Shown here: one piece after another, positions 54,274-63,790 of the stretch
Position numbering within the stretch: position 1 is the stretch's first letter
How the letters are laid out: every line of letters starts with the position of its first letter
Source: Solidesulfovibrio aerotolerans
Lineage (GTDB): Bacteria > Desulfobacterota > Desulfovibrionia > Desulfovibrionales > Desulfovibrionaceae
Direction of reading: 5' to 3'
Assembly (NCBI RefSeq): GCF_009856865.1
Contig: NZ_WVUD01000004.1
Location: 62,001 to 126,000, forward strand
Length of the DNA: 64,000 nucleotides
Translations under genes and position numbers: made by a program
The notes under the pieces: model-generated
The model's database searches: none
Told to the model about the DNA's origin: nothing
Seen by the model: the letters and a program-made list of their open reading frames with translations, nothing else

Positions 54274-55587
54274 ATGTCTGCTGATTGCCGTCTTGCCATG
54301 GATGTCCCGTCAGACGTCGGTTTCGCCCGGGTGCTGACCGCTGCGGCCGAGGCCCTGGCTTTGCGCGGCGGGTTTGGCCGGCGGGAAAGCCTGCGCTTCC
54401 AACTGACGGTGGAGGAATTTTTCGGCTGCCTGACCGAGACGGTCGACGCCAGCCAGGCCATCCGGGTGGTCCTGACCGGCAAGAAGCATCTGCTGCGGGC
54501 GGCCTTTGACTTTGAGGCCGCGAGTCTGTCCCTGGGGGGGCTCAATGTCGTGGCGGCCGCCCCGGCCTGCGCCGCCAGCGAACCGGCCGGCGACCTGGGC
54601 CTGCTGCTGGCCGGCAAGGCAGCGGATCGGTTTCATATCGAGCACCGGGGCGAGCGGCGTTTTGGCCTGGAAGCCGAGGTGGACAAGGCCTATCCGCCGG
54701 GGGCTGCGGTGCAGGCACCGGCGGCCTATCCGGCTCCCTTTACGGCCCGGGCCGGCAGCGACGCGGGCCAGCTCGCCTATGCAGCCGCCCTGGCCGCCGC
54801 GGCCTATCCGGCCTGGCACTGTCCGGGGAGTTTTCAAACGCCCGGCAAATTTGCCGACATGATCGAAGACGGGCAGGTGCGCTGCGTGGTGGCGACCGAC
54901 GCCGCCGGCCAGCCGGCCGGGCTTCTCAGTTGGACCCCGTGCAGCGACCGGGGACTTTATTTTTCCGGTCCCTTTGTCTTTGCCCCGGGCCAGGACGGCG
55001 CGGCCGTGGCCCGGGTGTTGGTCGAGGCCTTTTTGTCCCTGGTCGGTCGGGAAAAATACGAGATCGTTTTGAGTCTGCGCGCCACCCCGGATGCGCCGGA
55101 CGGCTATTTCGAGTCGCTGGGGGAGTTGAAACTGTGCCGCGAGGACGCCTGCCGGCCGCAGCAGGTGCTTTTCCGCCATCTGCGCGAAGACGCCGGTCTG
55201 GCCGTGTGGCGGCATCCCGACCTGGAGGCCTTTTTGCTGGACGCCTACGACCGGCTGGCCATGTTTCGCAACTTTCTAAACGCCCCCTCGCCCACATCCC
55301 GGCCGCGCCGGGAGTCCCTGCTCGGGGCCAACCTGGATCGCAAGCGCGACCTGGGCGAACTGCGCACACTTCTGGACGGCGAGGATCTGGTTGACAACCT
55401 GCGCCGCCACGTCGCGGCCCTGCGCCAGCGCGGTCTGGGCAACATCTTTTATTACATGGACCTTTCCCAGGAATGGGAAGCGGCCCTGGCTGGGGATCTG
55501 ACGGCAGCCGGGTTTACGCCCAGCGTCGTATTGCCCCACGGCGGGCGGGGCGATCTGGTGGTGTGGCAGCATGTCCCGGCTGCTTGA
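54274..55587 (+). CDS. GNAT acetyltransferase fused to an anti-sigma-kinase-like N-domain
   Basis: 437 residues, ATG 54274 preceded by AGGAG. Residues 1-about 90 (DVPSDVGFARVLTAAAEALA, LRFQLTVEEFFGCLTETV) recall RsbW-type HATPase_c_2 domains, but the usual Asn and ATP-site glycines are absent, so it is degenerate. A GNAT-like region with a weak acetyl-CoA site follows in the middle and C-terminal parts (QPAGLLSWTPC, FFVFAP-like beta bulge). Coupled with the aminotransferase below by a 17-bp overlap. Substrate unknown. Confidence 0.6.
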   Translation: MSADCRLAMDVPSDVGFARVLTAAAEALALRGGFGRRESLRFQLTVEEFFGCLTETVDASQAIRVVLTGKKHLLRAAFDFEAASLSLGGLNVVAAAPACAASEPAGDLGLLLAGKAADRFHIEHRGERRFGLEAEVDKAYPPGAAVQAPAAYPAPFTARAGSDAGQLAYAAALAAAAYPAWHCPGSFQTPGKFADMIEDGQVRCVVATDAAGQPAGLLSWTPCSDRGLYFSGPFVFAPGQDGAAVARVLVEAFLSLVGREKYEIVLSLRATPDAPDGYFESLGELKLCREDACRPQQVLFRHLREDAGLAVWRHPDLEAFLLDAYDRLAMFRNFLNAPSPTSRPRRESLLGANLDRKRDLGELRTLLDGEDLVDNLRRHVAALRQRGLGNIFYYMDLSQEWEAALAGDLTAAGFTPSVVLPHGGRGDLVVWQHVPAA

Positions 55588-56680
55588 CCGCGTTCCCGCC
55601 TATGTGCGGGAATTTGAGAGCTATGTGCCCAGCCGCCCTGATCCGGTGCTCATGCGCCAGTATGGCGTGACCGGGCTGCATCGCCTCAATAACAACGAAA
55701 ACGCCCTGGGGCCGCCGCCGCTTGCCCAAGAGGCCATTGCCGCCTTTGACCCGCACCGGGCCGCGATCTATCCCCCGGGCGACGCCTACGATCTGCGCGC
55801 GGCCCTGGCCGCCAAGTTCGGCAAAAGCCCGGACCAGTTTTTGGTTGGCAACGGCTCCTGCGAGGTCATTTCCTCGGTGGTGCGGGCCTTTTGCCAGCCC
55901 GGCGACGCCGTGGTCACGGCGGATAAGACCTTTGCCGTCTATGAATGGGTGGCCCGGTTTTCCGGTGTCGAGCCCGTGCTCGTCCCCCTGCGCGACCAGG
56001 CCATTGACGCCGGGGGCATGCTGGCGGCCGTCACTGCCCGGACCAAGGTCGTTTTTATCTGCAATCCGAATAATCCCACCGGCACCTGGTGGAACCGGCA
56101 GACCCTGGAAACGTTTCTCGCCGGGCTGGCCGGCCGGGCCGTGGTGGTGCTCGATGAGGCCTACCGCGAATACGTAACCGACCCGGATTTCCCGGACGGT
56201 CTGGAAGTCCTCACGCGCCATCCCCATGTCCTGGTCTTTCGGACCTTTTCCAAGATGTACGGTCTGGCCGGGCTGCGGGTGGGCTATCTGTGCGGCTCCC
56301 AGGAAGCGGTGGACATCGTGCGACGCACCCACATCGCCTATTCGGTCAATGCCTTGGGCCAGATCGCGGCCACGGCCGCCCTGGCTGATGACGCCGGCCA
56401 TATTGCCGCCACCCGGGGCATGGTGGCCCAGGCTCGCAGCTTCCTGCGCGACCTCTTTGATGGGCTGGGGCTGGAATATGTGGCCGGGGAGGGCAATTTC
56501 CTCATGGCCCGCACGCCGGTTTCCGACACGCTGCTCTATCGCCGGCTCATGCGCGAAGGGGTGATGATCCGCACCATGACCGGCTTTCGGTTTCCCAACT
56601 GGATTCGCGTTTCCCTGGTCGAAGAACCGGCCATGGCCGCCTTTGCTGCGGCGCTTAAAAAGGTGTTGGACAAACCATGA
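55571..56680 (+). CDS. hisC: HisC-like PLP aminotransferase
   Basis: 369 residues, start inside the preceding gene. Fold type I aminotransferase: N-terminal LNNNENALGPPP, NPNNPTGTWW and the PLP lysine in FRTFSKMYGLAGLRVGY with VVLDEAYREY before it. Length and motifs fit histidinol-phosphate aminotransferase, but no histidine genes adjoin, so it may transaminate another amino or keto acid made by this operon. Confidence 0.85.
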   Translation: MSRLLDRVPAYVREFESYVPSRPDPVLMRQYGVTGLHRLNNNENALGPPPLAQEAIAAFDPHRAAIYPPGDAYDLRAALAAKFGKSPDQFLVGNGSCEVISSVVRAFCQPGDAVVTADKTFAVYEWVARFSGVEPVLVPLRDQAIDAGGMLAAVTARTKVVFICNPNNPTGTWWNRQTLETFLAGLAGRAVVVLDEAYREYVTDPDFPDGLEVLTRHPHVLVFRTFSKMYGLAGLRVGYLCGSQEAVDIVRRTHIAYSVNALGQIAATAALADDAGHIAATRGMVAQARSFLRDLFDGLGLEYVAGEGNFLMARTPVSDTLLYRRLMREGVMIRTMTGFRFPNWIRVSLVEEPAMAAFAAALKKVLDKP

Positions 56681-57891
56681 CCCTGAGCGAATCCCGGCCG
56701 CCTGAGCGGCTTTTTACCTACGAATTCACCGTACTGACCCTGGCCGCCGGATTTGGCTTTTGCAACATCGCCATTTTTTACGGCTTTGCCAGCTATTTGC
56801 AACGGCTTGGGGTCGAGGCCGGCTGGCAGGGGGTGCTCCTTGGGGCCGAACCTCTGGCCGCATTTTGCCTGCGCCCGTTTTTAAGCGTGTGGGTCACGCC
56901 GCGAAACGCCCTGTCTTTGGCGAAAGGCGCGCTGCTCGGCATGGGGCTGGCCCTGTGTTGCTACCAGTTTGCCCGGGAGATTCCCTGGATTTTGGCGGTG
57001 CGCCTTTTCCACGGCGTCTCTTTCGTTTGTCTGGTCAGCGCCGTCACCACCCTTTTGGCGCATACGATTCCCAGAACCCTGGCCGGCCGGGCCTTTGGTT
57101 ATTTCTCCCTGTCAGCGCTGGTGCCCTATGCCGTCATGCCGCCGCTTATGGAATGGCTCGTGCCGCGTCTGGGGGGCGAGGACGTGGCCTATGCCGTGTG
57201 TTCGGTGCTTATTGTGCCGGCCCTGGTCCTGCTGGTCCCCCTGGGGCCGCGTCTGGGCCGCCGGGCCATGGCCGGTGTGCCGGGCACCGAGCGCCCCAGG
57301 CTGGACGCCGTGCGCCGCAATCTGGCCCAGCCGGCCGTACGCTTGGTGCTGGGAGCCAGTCTGTGCCTTTTTTTGAGCACCACCCTGGTCTTTTTCTACA
57401 TGAAGCCCTTTGCCCTGGGCCTGGGGCTGACCGATCCGGGCCTTTTTTTCACTGTCTCCACAGTGGCCTCCATCCTGGTGCGGGTTACGGCCGGGCGGTT
57501 TTACGACCGGCTGCCCAAGGTCTGGCCGCTGCTGGCCGCCCTGATCGGGCTGGCCGGCTGCATGGCCGGCTTTGGCGCCACGGGTACGGTGGGGCGCTAT
57601 CTGGTCCTGGCCGGTGCCTACGGGGCCTGCCTTGGCGTGGCCATGCCGCTCTCCAACGCCGTCATGTTCGAGCGGTCCCAGCCGGCCATGCGCGGGGTCA
57701 ATATGAATCTGATGCTGTTTATGATGGACGCGGGCTATGTGGCCGGTCCCATGCTCGGCGGGGCCATGCTGGCGGCCGGGGCCGGCTACCCGGTGCTTTT
57801 TTGGACATGCTCCGGGTTTGCCGCGCTGTCCGGGCTGCTGGTGGTCGTGCTGGCTGTGGCCCGGCCGGCGAAGTCTAGGGCTGGGGCGTAA
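56677..57891 (+). CDS. Major facilitator superfamily transporter
   Basis: 404 residues with twelve hydrophobic helices and a central loop near residues 190-215 (RPRLDAVRRNLAQPAVRLVL). The start overlaps the aminotransferase stop by 4 bp (ATGA). No motif fixes the substrate; as the last gene of the operon it likely moves its product or precursor. Its last 17 bp overlap, in convergent orientation, the last codons of the minus-strand FAD subunit gene. Confidence 0.85.
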   Translation: MTLSESRPPERLFTYEFTVLTLAAGFGFCNIAIFYGFASYLQRLGVEAGWQGVLLGAEPLAAFCLRPFLSVWVTPRNALSLAKGALLGMGLALCCYQFAREIPWILAVRLFHGVSFVCLVSAVTTLLAHTIPRTLAGRAFGYFSLSALVPYAVMPPLMEWLVPRLGGEDVAYAVCSVLIVPALVLLVPLGPRLGRRAMAGVPGTERPRLDAVRRNLAQPAVRLVLGASLCLFLSTTLVFFYMKPFALGLGLTDPGLFFTVSTVASILVRVTAGRFYDRLPKVWPLLAALIGLAGCMAGFGATGTVGRYLVLAGAYGACLGVAMPLSNAVMFERSQPAMRGVNMNLMLFMMDAGYVAGPMLGGAMLAAGAGYPVLFWTCSGFAALSGLLVVVLAVARPAKSRAGA

Positions 57892-58705
57892 GGCGCAGGA
57901 GCAGATTGCCGGCCGCCTGCCGGCGATAGGCGGCTGAGGCCCGCACGTCGGTCATGGGCGAAACGGCCTCCCGGATGGCGGCGGCGGCCCGGGTCAGAGA
58001 CTCGCGATTGAGTCTCTGGCCGGTCAAGGCCGCTTCGGCGGCCGGGAGACGTCGGGCGGTGGGGGCGAGGCTTCCCACCGCGAGGCGGGCCTCGGTCACT
58101 GTGCCGGCGGCGTCGGTGGCGATGACGGCGGCCAGACTGGCCACGGCAATGGCCAGGGCGTCGCGCCGCCCGATTTTTTCAAAGTGCTGGAGCGCTGCCG
58201 GGGCCGGTGGCGCAACGACCACGGCCGCGATGATCTCCCCGGCCGCCAGGGCGGTGCGGCCCGGGCCAAGCAGGAAGTCGGCCAGGGGCACGACGCGCCG
58301 GCCCTTGGCCGAGGCCAGTTCCAGGCGGGCGTTAAGGGCCAAAAGGGCCGGCAGGGTGTCGCCGGCCGGAGAGGCCGTGGCGATGTTGCCGCCAAGCGTC
58401 CCCATGGCCCGGATGGGCGGCGAGCCCAGCGTCTCCAGGGCCAGGGCCAGCACGGCCAGATGCTGGCGCACCAGGGGATGGCGGGCCAGCGTCGCATGGC
58501 TGGCCATGGCTCCCAGGCGGATCAGGCCGTCACCTTCGGAAATTCCGGCCAGTTCGCCGATGCCTTCCAGCAGGGCCACAGCGCAGGACGCCGGCCCGCG
58601 TTTGGCCACCAGCAGATCCGTGCCCCCGGCCAGAACGTGCGCCCCGTCGGCCAGAAGCGGCCACAGCGCTTCCAGGCTGGTCGGGCAATAAACCGCGCCG
58701 ATCAC
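57875..58705 (-). CDS. Molybdenum hydroxylase FAD-binding subunit (XdhB/CoxM-like)
   Basis: 276 residues, GTG 58705 in a 4-bp GTGA overlap with the 2Fe-2S subunit. FAD contacts ADGAHVLAGGTDLLV and the TLGGNIATASPAGD region match the family (normally AGGTDL and TIGGN). A C-terminal CoxM-like domain completes it. Links the iron-sulfur subunit to the electron acceptor in a three-subunit xanthine dehydrogenase/CO dehydrogenase-type enzyme. Confidence 0.9.
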   Translation of the reverse strand: MIGAVYCPTSLEALWPLLADGAHVLAGGTDLLVAKRGPASCAVALLEGIGELAGISEGDGLIRLGAMASHATLARHPLVRQHLAVLALALETLGSPPIRAMGTLGGNIATASPAGDTLPALLALNARLELASAKGRRVVPLADFLLGPGRTALAAGEIIAAVVVAPPAPAALQHFEKIGRRDALAIAVASLAAVIATDAAGTVTEARLAVGSLAPTARRLPAAEAALTGQRLNRESLTRAAAAIREAVSPMTDVRASAAYRRQAAGNLLLRLTPQP

Positions 58706-59187
58706 GATTTTTCCTCGGCCATGGTCTTGGCCGCAGCCAGCACCGCATCCACGATTTTGCCATAGCCGGTGCAGCGGCACAGGTTGCCGGACAAGGCCCG
58801 GCGCACCTGCTCGCGATCCGGGTCGGGCTGGCGGGCCAGCAGATCGACGGCCGCCACGGTCATGCCCGGGGTGCAGTAGCCGCACTGGACCGCACCATGG
58901 GCGGCAAAGGCCGCCTGGACCGGATGGGGGGCGGCGGCCGTGCCCAGGCCCTCGGCCGTGACCACGTCTTTGCCGTCAAGTTGGGCCGCCAGCATGAGGC
59001 AGGACAGGCGCACCTCGCCGTTAACCAGGATGGAGCAGGCCCCGCATTCCCCGGAGCCGCAGCTTTCCTTGGCGGCGGTGAGGCCGAGATCGTCGCGCAA
59101 CACATCGATGGCCCGCCGGCCGGGCCGCACGTCAAGGCTCGTGGCCACGCCGTTCAGGGTCAATTGCAGCCGGATGGTCGCGCTCAT
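58702..59187 (-). CDS. Molybdenum hydroxylase 2Fe-2S subunit (XdhC/CoxS-like)
   Basis: 161 residues. Both [2Fe-2S] sites are complete: the plant-ferredoxin type [21 protein letters not shown] and the C-terminal type CGYCTPGM...[11 protein letters not shown]. Coupled to both neighbours by 4-bp overlaps. Passes electrons from the molybdenum site to FAD. Confidence 0.93.
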   Translation of the reverse strand: MSATIRLQLTLNGVATSLDVRPGRRAIDVLRDDLGLTAAKESCGSGECGACSILVNGEVRLSCLMLAAQLDGKDVVTAEGLGTAAAPHPVQAAFAAHGAVQCGYCTPGMTVAAVDLLARQPDPDREQVRRALSGNLCRCTGYGKIVDAVLAAAKTMAEEKS

Positions 59188-61463
59188 TCAGGCCCTCCCA
59201 GGGCGGAAAGAAGGTCTTCGGGGGTGACGGGAAGGCGTGTGACGTGCAGCCCGGCGGCATCGAAAAGGGCCTGGGCAATGGCTGGGCCTGGGCCGTGGAT
59301 GCCGACCTCGCCCATGCCGCGAAGCCCGAGTGGGCCGGTGGGTTCGTCGTCGGCAACAATCAGACAGTCGATGTCGGGCAGGTCCAGCGCCGTGGGAATG
59401 AGATAGCGGCTCAAGTCCCCGGCCCCCATGCAGCCGTTTTCCAGGGCCGGATCTTCAAAAAGGGCCAGCCCGATGCCCTGGGCCGCCGCACCCTGGACTT
59501 GCTGCGTCACACCCTCCAAAGAGAGCACCCGGCCGCAGGCCACGGACACCACGCACCGGCCAAGGCGCACCCGCCCGGTCAGTTCGTCCACTTCCACGGC
59601 GCACAGGCAGGCCCCGTGGGAATAAAAGCGATGAGGAAACCCGAGCTTGAACTGCCGGCCGGTGTCCGGCGGATTTTCCACCACGGCCATGACAAACTGG
59701 TCCACGCACAAGCGGTCGTCGCGGGGCAGGAGCGCCCCAAGGCGAGCCAGGGGCACGGCCGCGCCGGTGGCGGGATCGGTGACCAGCCCGGGCGAGAGGA
59801 TGAGCCGGGCCGGATCGTCGCACAAAAGGGCCAACGCTGCCCGGGCGCGCAGTTTGGCCTCCATGGCCCGGCAGGCCCCAAGCAGCGCATTGCCGAAGGT
59901 GAAGGTGGTGCGGCTGGCCGAGGATGAGCCGGCCGGCAGGCAGTGGCGGGTATCGGGCTGGATAAGGGCAAAGGCTTCGGGGGACTGATGCAGCGCCTGA
60001 GCCGCCATGGTCACAAAGGCCGAGGCGTTGCCCTGGCCCATGTCCGGCACGGAATTGTAGATGCGAAAGGTGCCCTGTTTGGTCAGTTCCAGCTTGGCGG
60101 CGGCGGCGTCGGGCAGGCCCCGGCCGTAGCCCATGGCGTTTTGCATGCAGGTCACGCCCACGCCCCGCCGGGTAAAAGGCGGTGCTTGGCGCTTCCAGGC
60201 CGCGCGTTCGGTCCAGGCGGGATGGGCCAGCACGGCGGTCAGGCACTCGGCGGCCCCGGCCCCGGGTTCGGGAGTCACGCCGATGGCGTTGGGCTCGCCC
60301 CGGCCCAGGGCATTTTGCAGCCGCAGCCCGGCCGGGTCGCGACCCAGGCGCGTGGCCAGAGCATCCATGAGCCGTTCGATGGCAAAGCTGGATTGCAGCA
60401 CGCCAAAGCCGCGAAACGCGCCGCCCACGGGATTGTTGGTGTAGGCGCAGGAGCCTTCCAGCCGGGTGTGCGGAATGCGGTACGGCCCGCCGGCATGTTC
60501 CAGGGCCAGGGCCATGATCTCGCCGCTTAAATGGGCATAGGGTCCGGCGTCGAACAGCAGCGAACCGGTCAGGGCGCGCAAGGTGCCGTCGGCATCGGCC
60601 CCGAGCGTAACGCGCATGACGGCGGCGTGGCGCTTGTAGCCGGCCAGAAAGGTCTCTTCGCGGTCCCAGACCATTTTGACCCAGCGTCCGCCGGCGTTGA
60701 GGGCAGCCAGGGCCAGCAGACACTGCACGGTGGCCCCGTCCTTGCCGCCAAAGCCGCCGCCCAGATACGGCGCGCGCACCCGGATGGTCCAGGGATTAAG
60801 CCCCAGGGCATGGGCGATCTCGAAGCGGTCGCGAAAGGGGGCCTGGGTGGAAACGACCATGTCCAAAACGCCGGCCGGGGTGAGCCGGGCCGTGCCGTTG
60901 GGCAGTTCCAGAAAGACGTGGTCCTGCATGGGGGTGTGGTATTCCCCGGAAACCGTCACGGCGCAATCGGCCAGGGCGGTTGGCGCATCGCCCTTTTCCA
61001 CCAGCCCGTAGGCCAGCAGATTGCCGTCCGGGTGTTCGGGATGCACATAAGGGGCGTCCCGGTCCAGGGCGGCTGCCGGCTCGAACACGCCGGGCAGGGG
61101 CGAAAAGGCCGCGTCGATGCGCGACAGGGCCAAGGCCAGGGCCTCGCGGCTTTCGGCCAGCACCAGGGCCACGGGATCGCCCCGATGGCGCACGCGCTCG
61201 CCGCAAAGGACGGGCTGGTCCTTGTGGACGATGCCCTGGCGGTTGGTTCCGGGCACGTCGCGCCGGGTGAGCACAGCCACGACCCCGGGTGTTGCCCGGG
61301 CAGCGGCGACGTCCAGGCCGGTTATCAGGGCATGGGCCACGCCCGCCCGGCGCACCCCGGCCCAGAGGCAGCCCGGGGGGGTGACATCGGCGCTGTAGCG
61401 CTCGGCCCCCACGGCCTTGGCCAGGGCGTCGGCCCGGGGGAACACGGCGTCAGGGCCGGTCAC
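59184..61463 (-). CDS. Molybdenum hydroxylase large subunit (XdhA/CoxL-like)
   Basis: 759 residues, GTG 61463 just inside the upstream gene's end (14-bp overlap). N-terminal aldehyde-oxidase a/b hammerhead (LAKAVGAERYSADV), molybdopterin-contact loops GGGFGGKDG and GGAFRGFG, and the catalytic Glu in GMGEVGIHGPGPAIA (usually GxGE). The CoxL-specific Cys-Ser-Arg loop is not evident, so a purine or aldehyde-type substrate is more likely than CO. Cofactor-insertion genes are not adjacent. Confidence 0.9.
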   Translation of the reverse strand: MTGPDAVFPRADALAKAVGAERYSADVTPPGCLWAGVRRAGVAHALITGLDVAAARATPGVVAVLTRRDVPGTNRQGIVHKDQPVLCGERVRHRGDPVALVLAESREALALALSRIDAAFSPLPGVFEPAAALDRDAPYVHPEHPDGNLLAYGLVEKGDAPTALADCAVTVSGEYHTPMQDHVFLELPNGTARLTPAGVLDMVVSTQAPFRDRFEIAHALGLNPWTIRVRAPYLGGGFGGKDGATVQCLLALAALNAGGRWVKMVWDREETFLAGYKRHAAVMRVTLGADADGTLRALTGSLLFDAGPYAHLSGEIMALALEHAGGPYRIPHTRLEGSCAYTNNPVGGAFRGFGVLQSSFAIERLMDALATRLGRDPAGLRLQNALGRGEPNAIGVTPEPGAGAAECLTAVLAHPAWTERAAWKRQAPPFTRRGVGVTCMQNAMGYGRGLPDAAAAKLELTKQGTFRIYNSVPDMGQGNASAFVTMAAQALHQSPEAFALIQPDTRHCLPAGSSSASRTTFTFGNALLGACRAMEAKLRARAALALLCDDPARLILSPGLVTDPATGAAVPLARLGALLPRDDRLCVDQFVMAVVENPPDTGRQFKLGFPHRFYSHGACLCAVEVDELTGRVRLGRCVVSVACGRVLSLEGVTQQVQGAAAQGIGLALFEDPALENGCMGAGDLSRYLIPTALDLPDIDCLIVADDEPTGPLGLRGMGEVGIHGPGPAIAQALFDAAGLHVTRLPVTPEDLLSALGGPE

Positions 61464-62745
61464 CGAGAGCCTCCCATTCCGCCCGGATATGGGCCAGCAG
61501 GGTCTTGGCCCGGTCGGTGTAGAGATTGACCGCAGCGAAATCCGGCGTCTGGGCAAGCTTTTGAAGCATAAGCCCGTCGGTGCCGAACCAGCGGGGGAGC
61601 AAGCCCCCCAGGATGTAGCCCCGGCGGCGCAGTTCGCCTACGGCAAAGGCCACGCCGGGCGCGCCGGTGGCGAGATAGACCTGGACCACGGCCAGCCCCT
61701 GCTCTTTGGCCTCGGCATCGAGGGCGTCGAGATGCTCGGGCAGATCCCGGCCGATGGTGGCCACCTGGACGCGCCTGACCTGGGCGAAATCGAAGGTGCG
61801 GCTGTCCACAACGCTCTGATCCGCCTCGGGAACATCGGGGCCGTCGAAGCGAACGTCGCGGTCAAGTGCTATGCCGGAGAGGATAAAGGTCAGGGTGTCC
61901 CGATAGCATTCGGGCAGATAGAGTGGCTGCGCCGTGTCGCGGTCCACCCGAAAAAACATCAGGCAGCTCACGCGGCCGGCCGCGCCTTCTTTTTCGTAGG
62001 CTCCAGACGGCATGAGCGACAGTTCCAGGGCGCACTCGACGTGGCCTTGCTTCGTGCCGGTTTTCTGGGTGACCAGATGGGTGCACACGGCCTCGCCGAA
62101 AAAGGCCTCGGCGTAATCCATGGCGTAGGAAAGTGCTTCCAGGCGTTTTAAAATGCGAAAGGCGATGGAGGTGTTGCGGTAGTGGTGGTCGACCAGCAAC
62201 TGCCCCTGCTCATAGACTGCGGCGTTGGGCGGCGAACTGCGGTAATAGGCACCCGTGCCGGCGATCTCCCCGGTCGGCAGCCGGGCCACCACGGTGAGCA
62301 CCTGGCGCTGGTGGTTGAGCGCCGTTAAGCGTTCGGGCACGTAATAGTCGATGACCGGATACTTGTCGCCGTAGATGGCGTGAAACAGGCGGGCCACGCC
62401 GGGTGCGTCTTCGCGCCGCAGCATATCAAGTTCGTAGGGCTCTCCGGCCGCAAGTTCCGTCTCGGCAGCCAGGATGCGGGCCACGGCCGCCTGTTTGACG
62501 GTTTCCTCGTCGAAATGCGCCTGGGCAAAGAGGCACCAGTCCTCCAGAGCGCCGGACCGCAGCAGTTCCGGCAACGCCTGGGGCGCGCCGAAACGTTCGG
62601 ACAGGAGCGCGGCCAGGGCGGTCGTGACGGTCGCGGCCACGCCCTGCTCGGCCAGGGGCGTGCCGGCGACCAGGGCAGCGGCTGCGCCAGCTTCAAGCCC
62701 GGCCGTAACGAGGAGTTCCCGCATGGTATCTGCGTCGAATTGCAT
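61450..62745 (-). CDS. GNAT-domain protein, first gene of the molybdenum hydroxylase operon
   Basis: 431 residues, ATG 62745 with AAAGGA upstream. A short helical N-terminal region is followed by a GNAT-like core (LTVVARLPTGEIAGTGAYYR and the acyl-CoA site region VDHHYRNTSIAFRILKRLEAL). The C-terminal third resembles the last part of the GNAT protein at 54.3 kb in general plan (a second beta-rich domain). Direct overlap with the large subunit gene suggests a substrate or maturation link. Function unproven. Confidence 0.62.
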   Translation of the reverse strand: MQFDADTMRELLVTAGLEAGAAAALVAGTPLAEQGVAATVTTALAALLSERFGAPQALPELLRSGALEDWCLFAQAHFDEETVKQAAVARILAAETELAAGEPYELDMLRREDAPGVARLFHAIYGDKYPVIDYYVPERLTALNHQRQVLTVVARLPTGEIAGTGAYYRSSPPNAAVYEQGQLLVDHHYRNTSIAFRILKRLEALSYAMDYAEAFFGEAVCTHLVTQKTGTKQGHVECALELSLMPSGAYEKEGAAGRVSCLMFFRVDRDTAQPLYLPECYRDTLTFILSGIALDRDVRFDGPDVPEADQSVVDSRTFDFAQVRRVQVATIGRDLPEHLDALDAEAKEQGLAVVQVYLATGAPGVAFAVGELRRRGYILGGLLPRWFGTDGLMLQKLAQTPDFAAVNLYTDRAKTLLAHIRAEWEALGDRP

Positions 62746-62913
62746 CGTAATCCTTTTGGGCGTCAGCGTCGGGGCCATCGATTTCGGGCCGGCAGCGGCC
62801 CGGTGGCCTCTCGTGTCGCGTGCGGCAATTGCCAGTATGGTTTGCCGAGCCTCAACACGCTGCATTTATTATTTTTATTAACAAAACATAAATACTTTTT
62901 TGTGAACGCCACA

Positions 62914-63660
62914 CTAACCGTAGGCAGCGTCGGCGGCCTGGGGATTGTCCTGGCGCACGGCATCGGCCAGGGCATTTAAGGCCTCGGCCACGTCGTCCAG
63001 AGGCGGGGGCGTGGGCAGACGGGGCACGTCAAAGGTAGTGGGATCGAGGGGGACAAAGGCCAGATCGTTGTTGAGCCGGCTGGTGTCGCTGACAGAGCCG
63101 CAGGTATATTCCTGTTCCAGGCGGTCGGGGTTCAGGGACTTGTTGAAACGGATCAGTTCCGAGGGACATTGGCTGGCGTTGACGGCCTCGATTTCGGCAT
63201 TGATCGTGTCCGCCACCCCGTGCAGATGGTCGTAGCCGGGGATGGGCATCATGCGTCCGGGTTGGCGCGGGTCCGGGGCGTAGCCGCCTTCATTATACTG
63301 GGCGATTTCCTGGCGCATGGCGGCATAGGCCCGGGCAACGACCTTGCGGTAGCGTCCGGCGGCGGTCAGGGCCAGGGGGCGGGTGAAGGTGCGGATGGAC
63401 CCGGCGTCGGCGGTCAACCGGGTGGGATCGAGGCCAAGGCCCGCCAGGAAGGCATCGGCTTTGGGGCTGTCCAGGAGCAGATGGCGCAGGGCAAAAATGT
63501 GTTCGAGGGCAGGTCCAGCCCGTTTGCGGACGCGTCCGAGCAGTGCCTCGAAATTTTCCAGGCGTTCGTCCAGGCGGCAGCGGCGCGAGAAGAAGTTGTC
63601 CGCCATCTCGCACAGGACTTCGTTTTTGAGATCGTCAGCGAAATCGGACCCGCTGGTCAT
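62914..63660 (-). CDS. Cytoplasmic protein of unknown function
   Basis: 248 residues, ATG 63660. Mostly helical, no signal peptide, with clusters RRCRLDERLENFEALLGRVR and EALNALADAVR near the end. No family recognised. Separated from the next minus gene by a 168-bp gap whose bases 62866-62910 are markedly AT-rich, a likely promoter region for the GNAT gene. Confidence 0.7.
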   Translation of the reverse strand: MTSGSDFADDLKNEVLCEMADNFFSRRCRLDERLENFEALLGRVRKRAGPALEHIFALRHLLLDSPKADAFLAGLGLDPTRLTADAGSIRTFTRPLALTAAGRYRKVVARAYAAMRQEIAQYNEGGYAPDPRQPGRMMPIPGYDHLHGVADTINAEIEAVNASQCPSELIRFNKSLNPDRLEQEYTCGSVSDTSRLNNDLAFVPLDPTTFDVPRLPTPPPLDDVAEALNALADAVRQDNPQAADAAYG

Positions 63661-63790
63661 GGGTGCGCTCCGGGGATGCGGTTTGCCATGGCTTGCTGGT
63701 ATCCTGTGGCCCGACCCTTGGCAAGGGACGGGCCATGACAAACCGCGACGCTTTGGCTAGATTGGCATAGGTCTGAGAGGAGGTGTGCCC

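Noticed and set aside
122-57878. Long open frames opposite to the real genes across the window (for example 3440-5551, 7403-8572, 13284-15302, 18124-19569 and 36312-37502)
   Set aside because: High GC makes long shadow frames common; these lie over well-supported genes and show unlikely residue composition.
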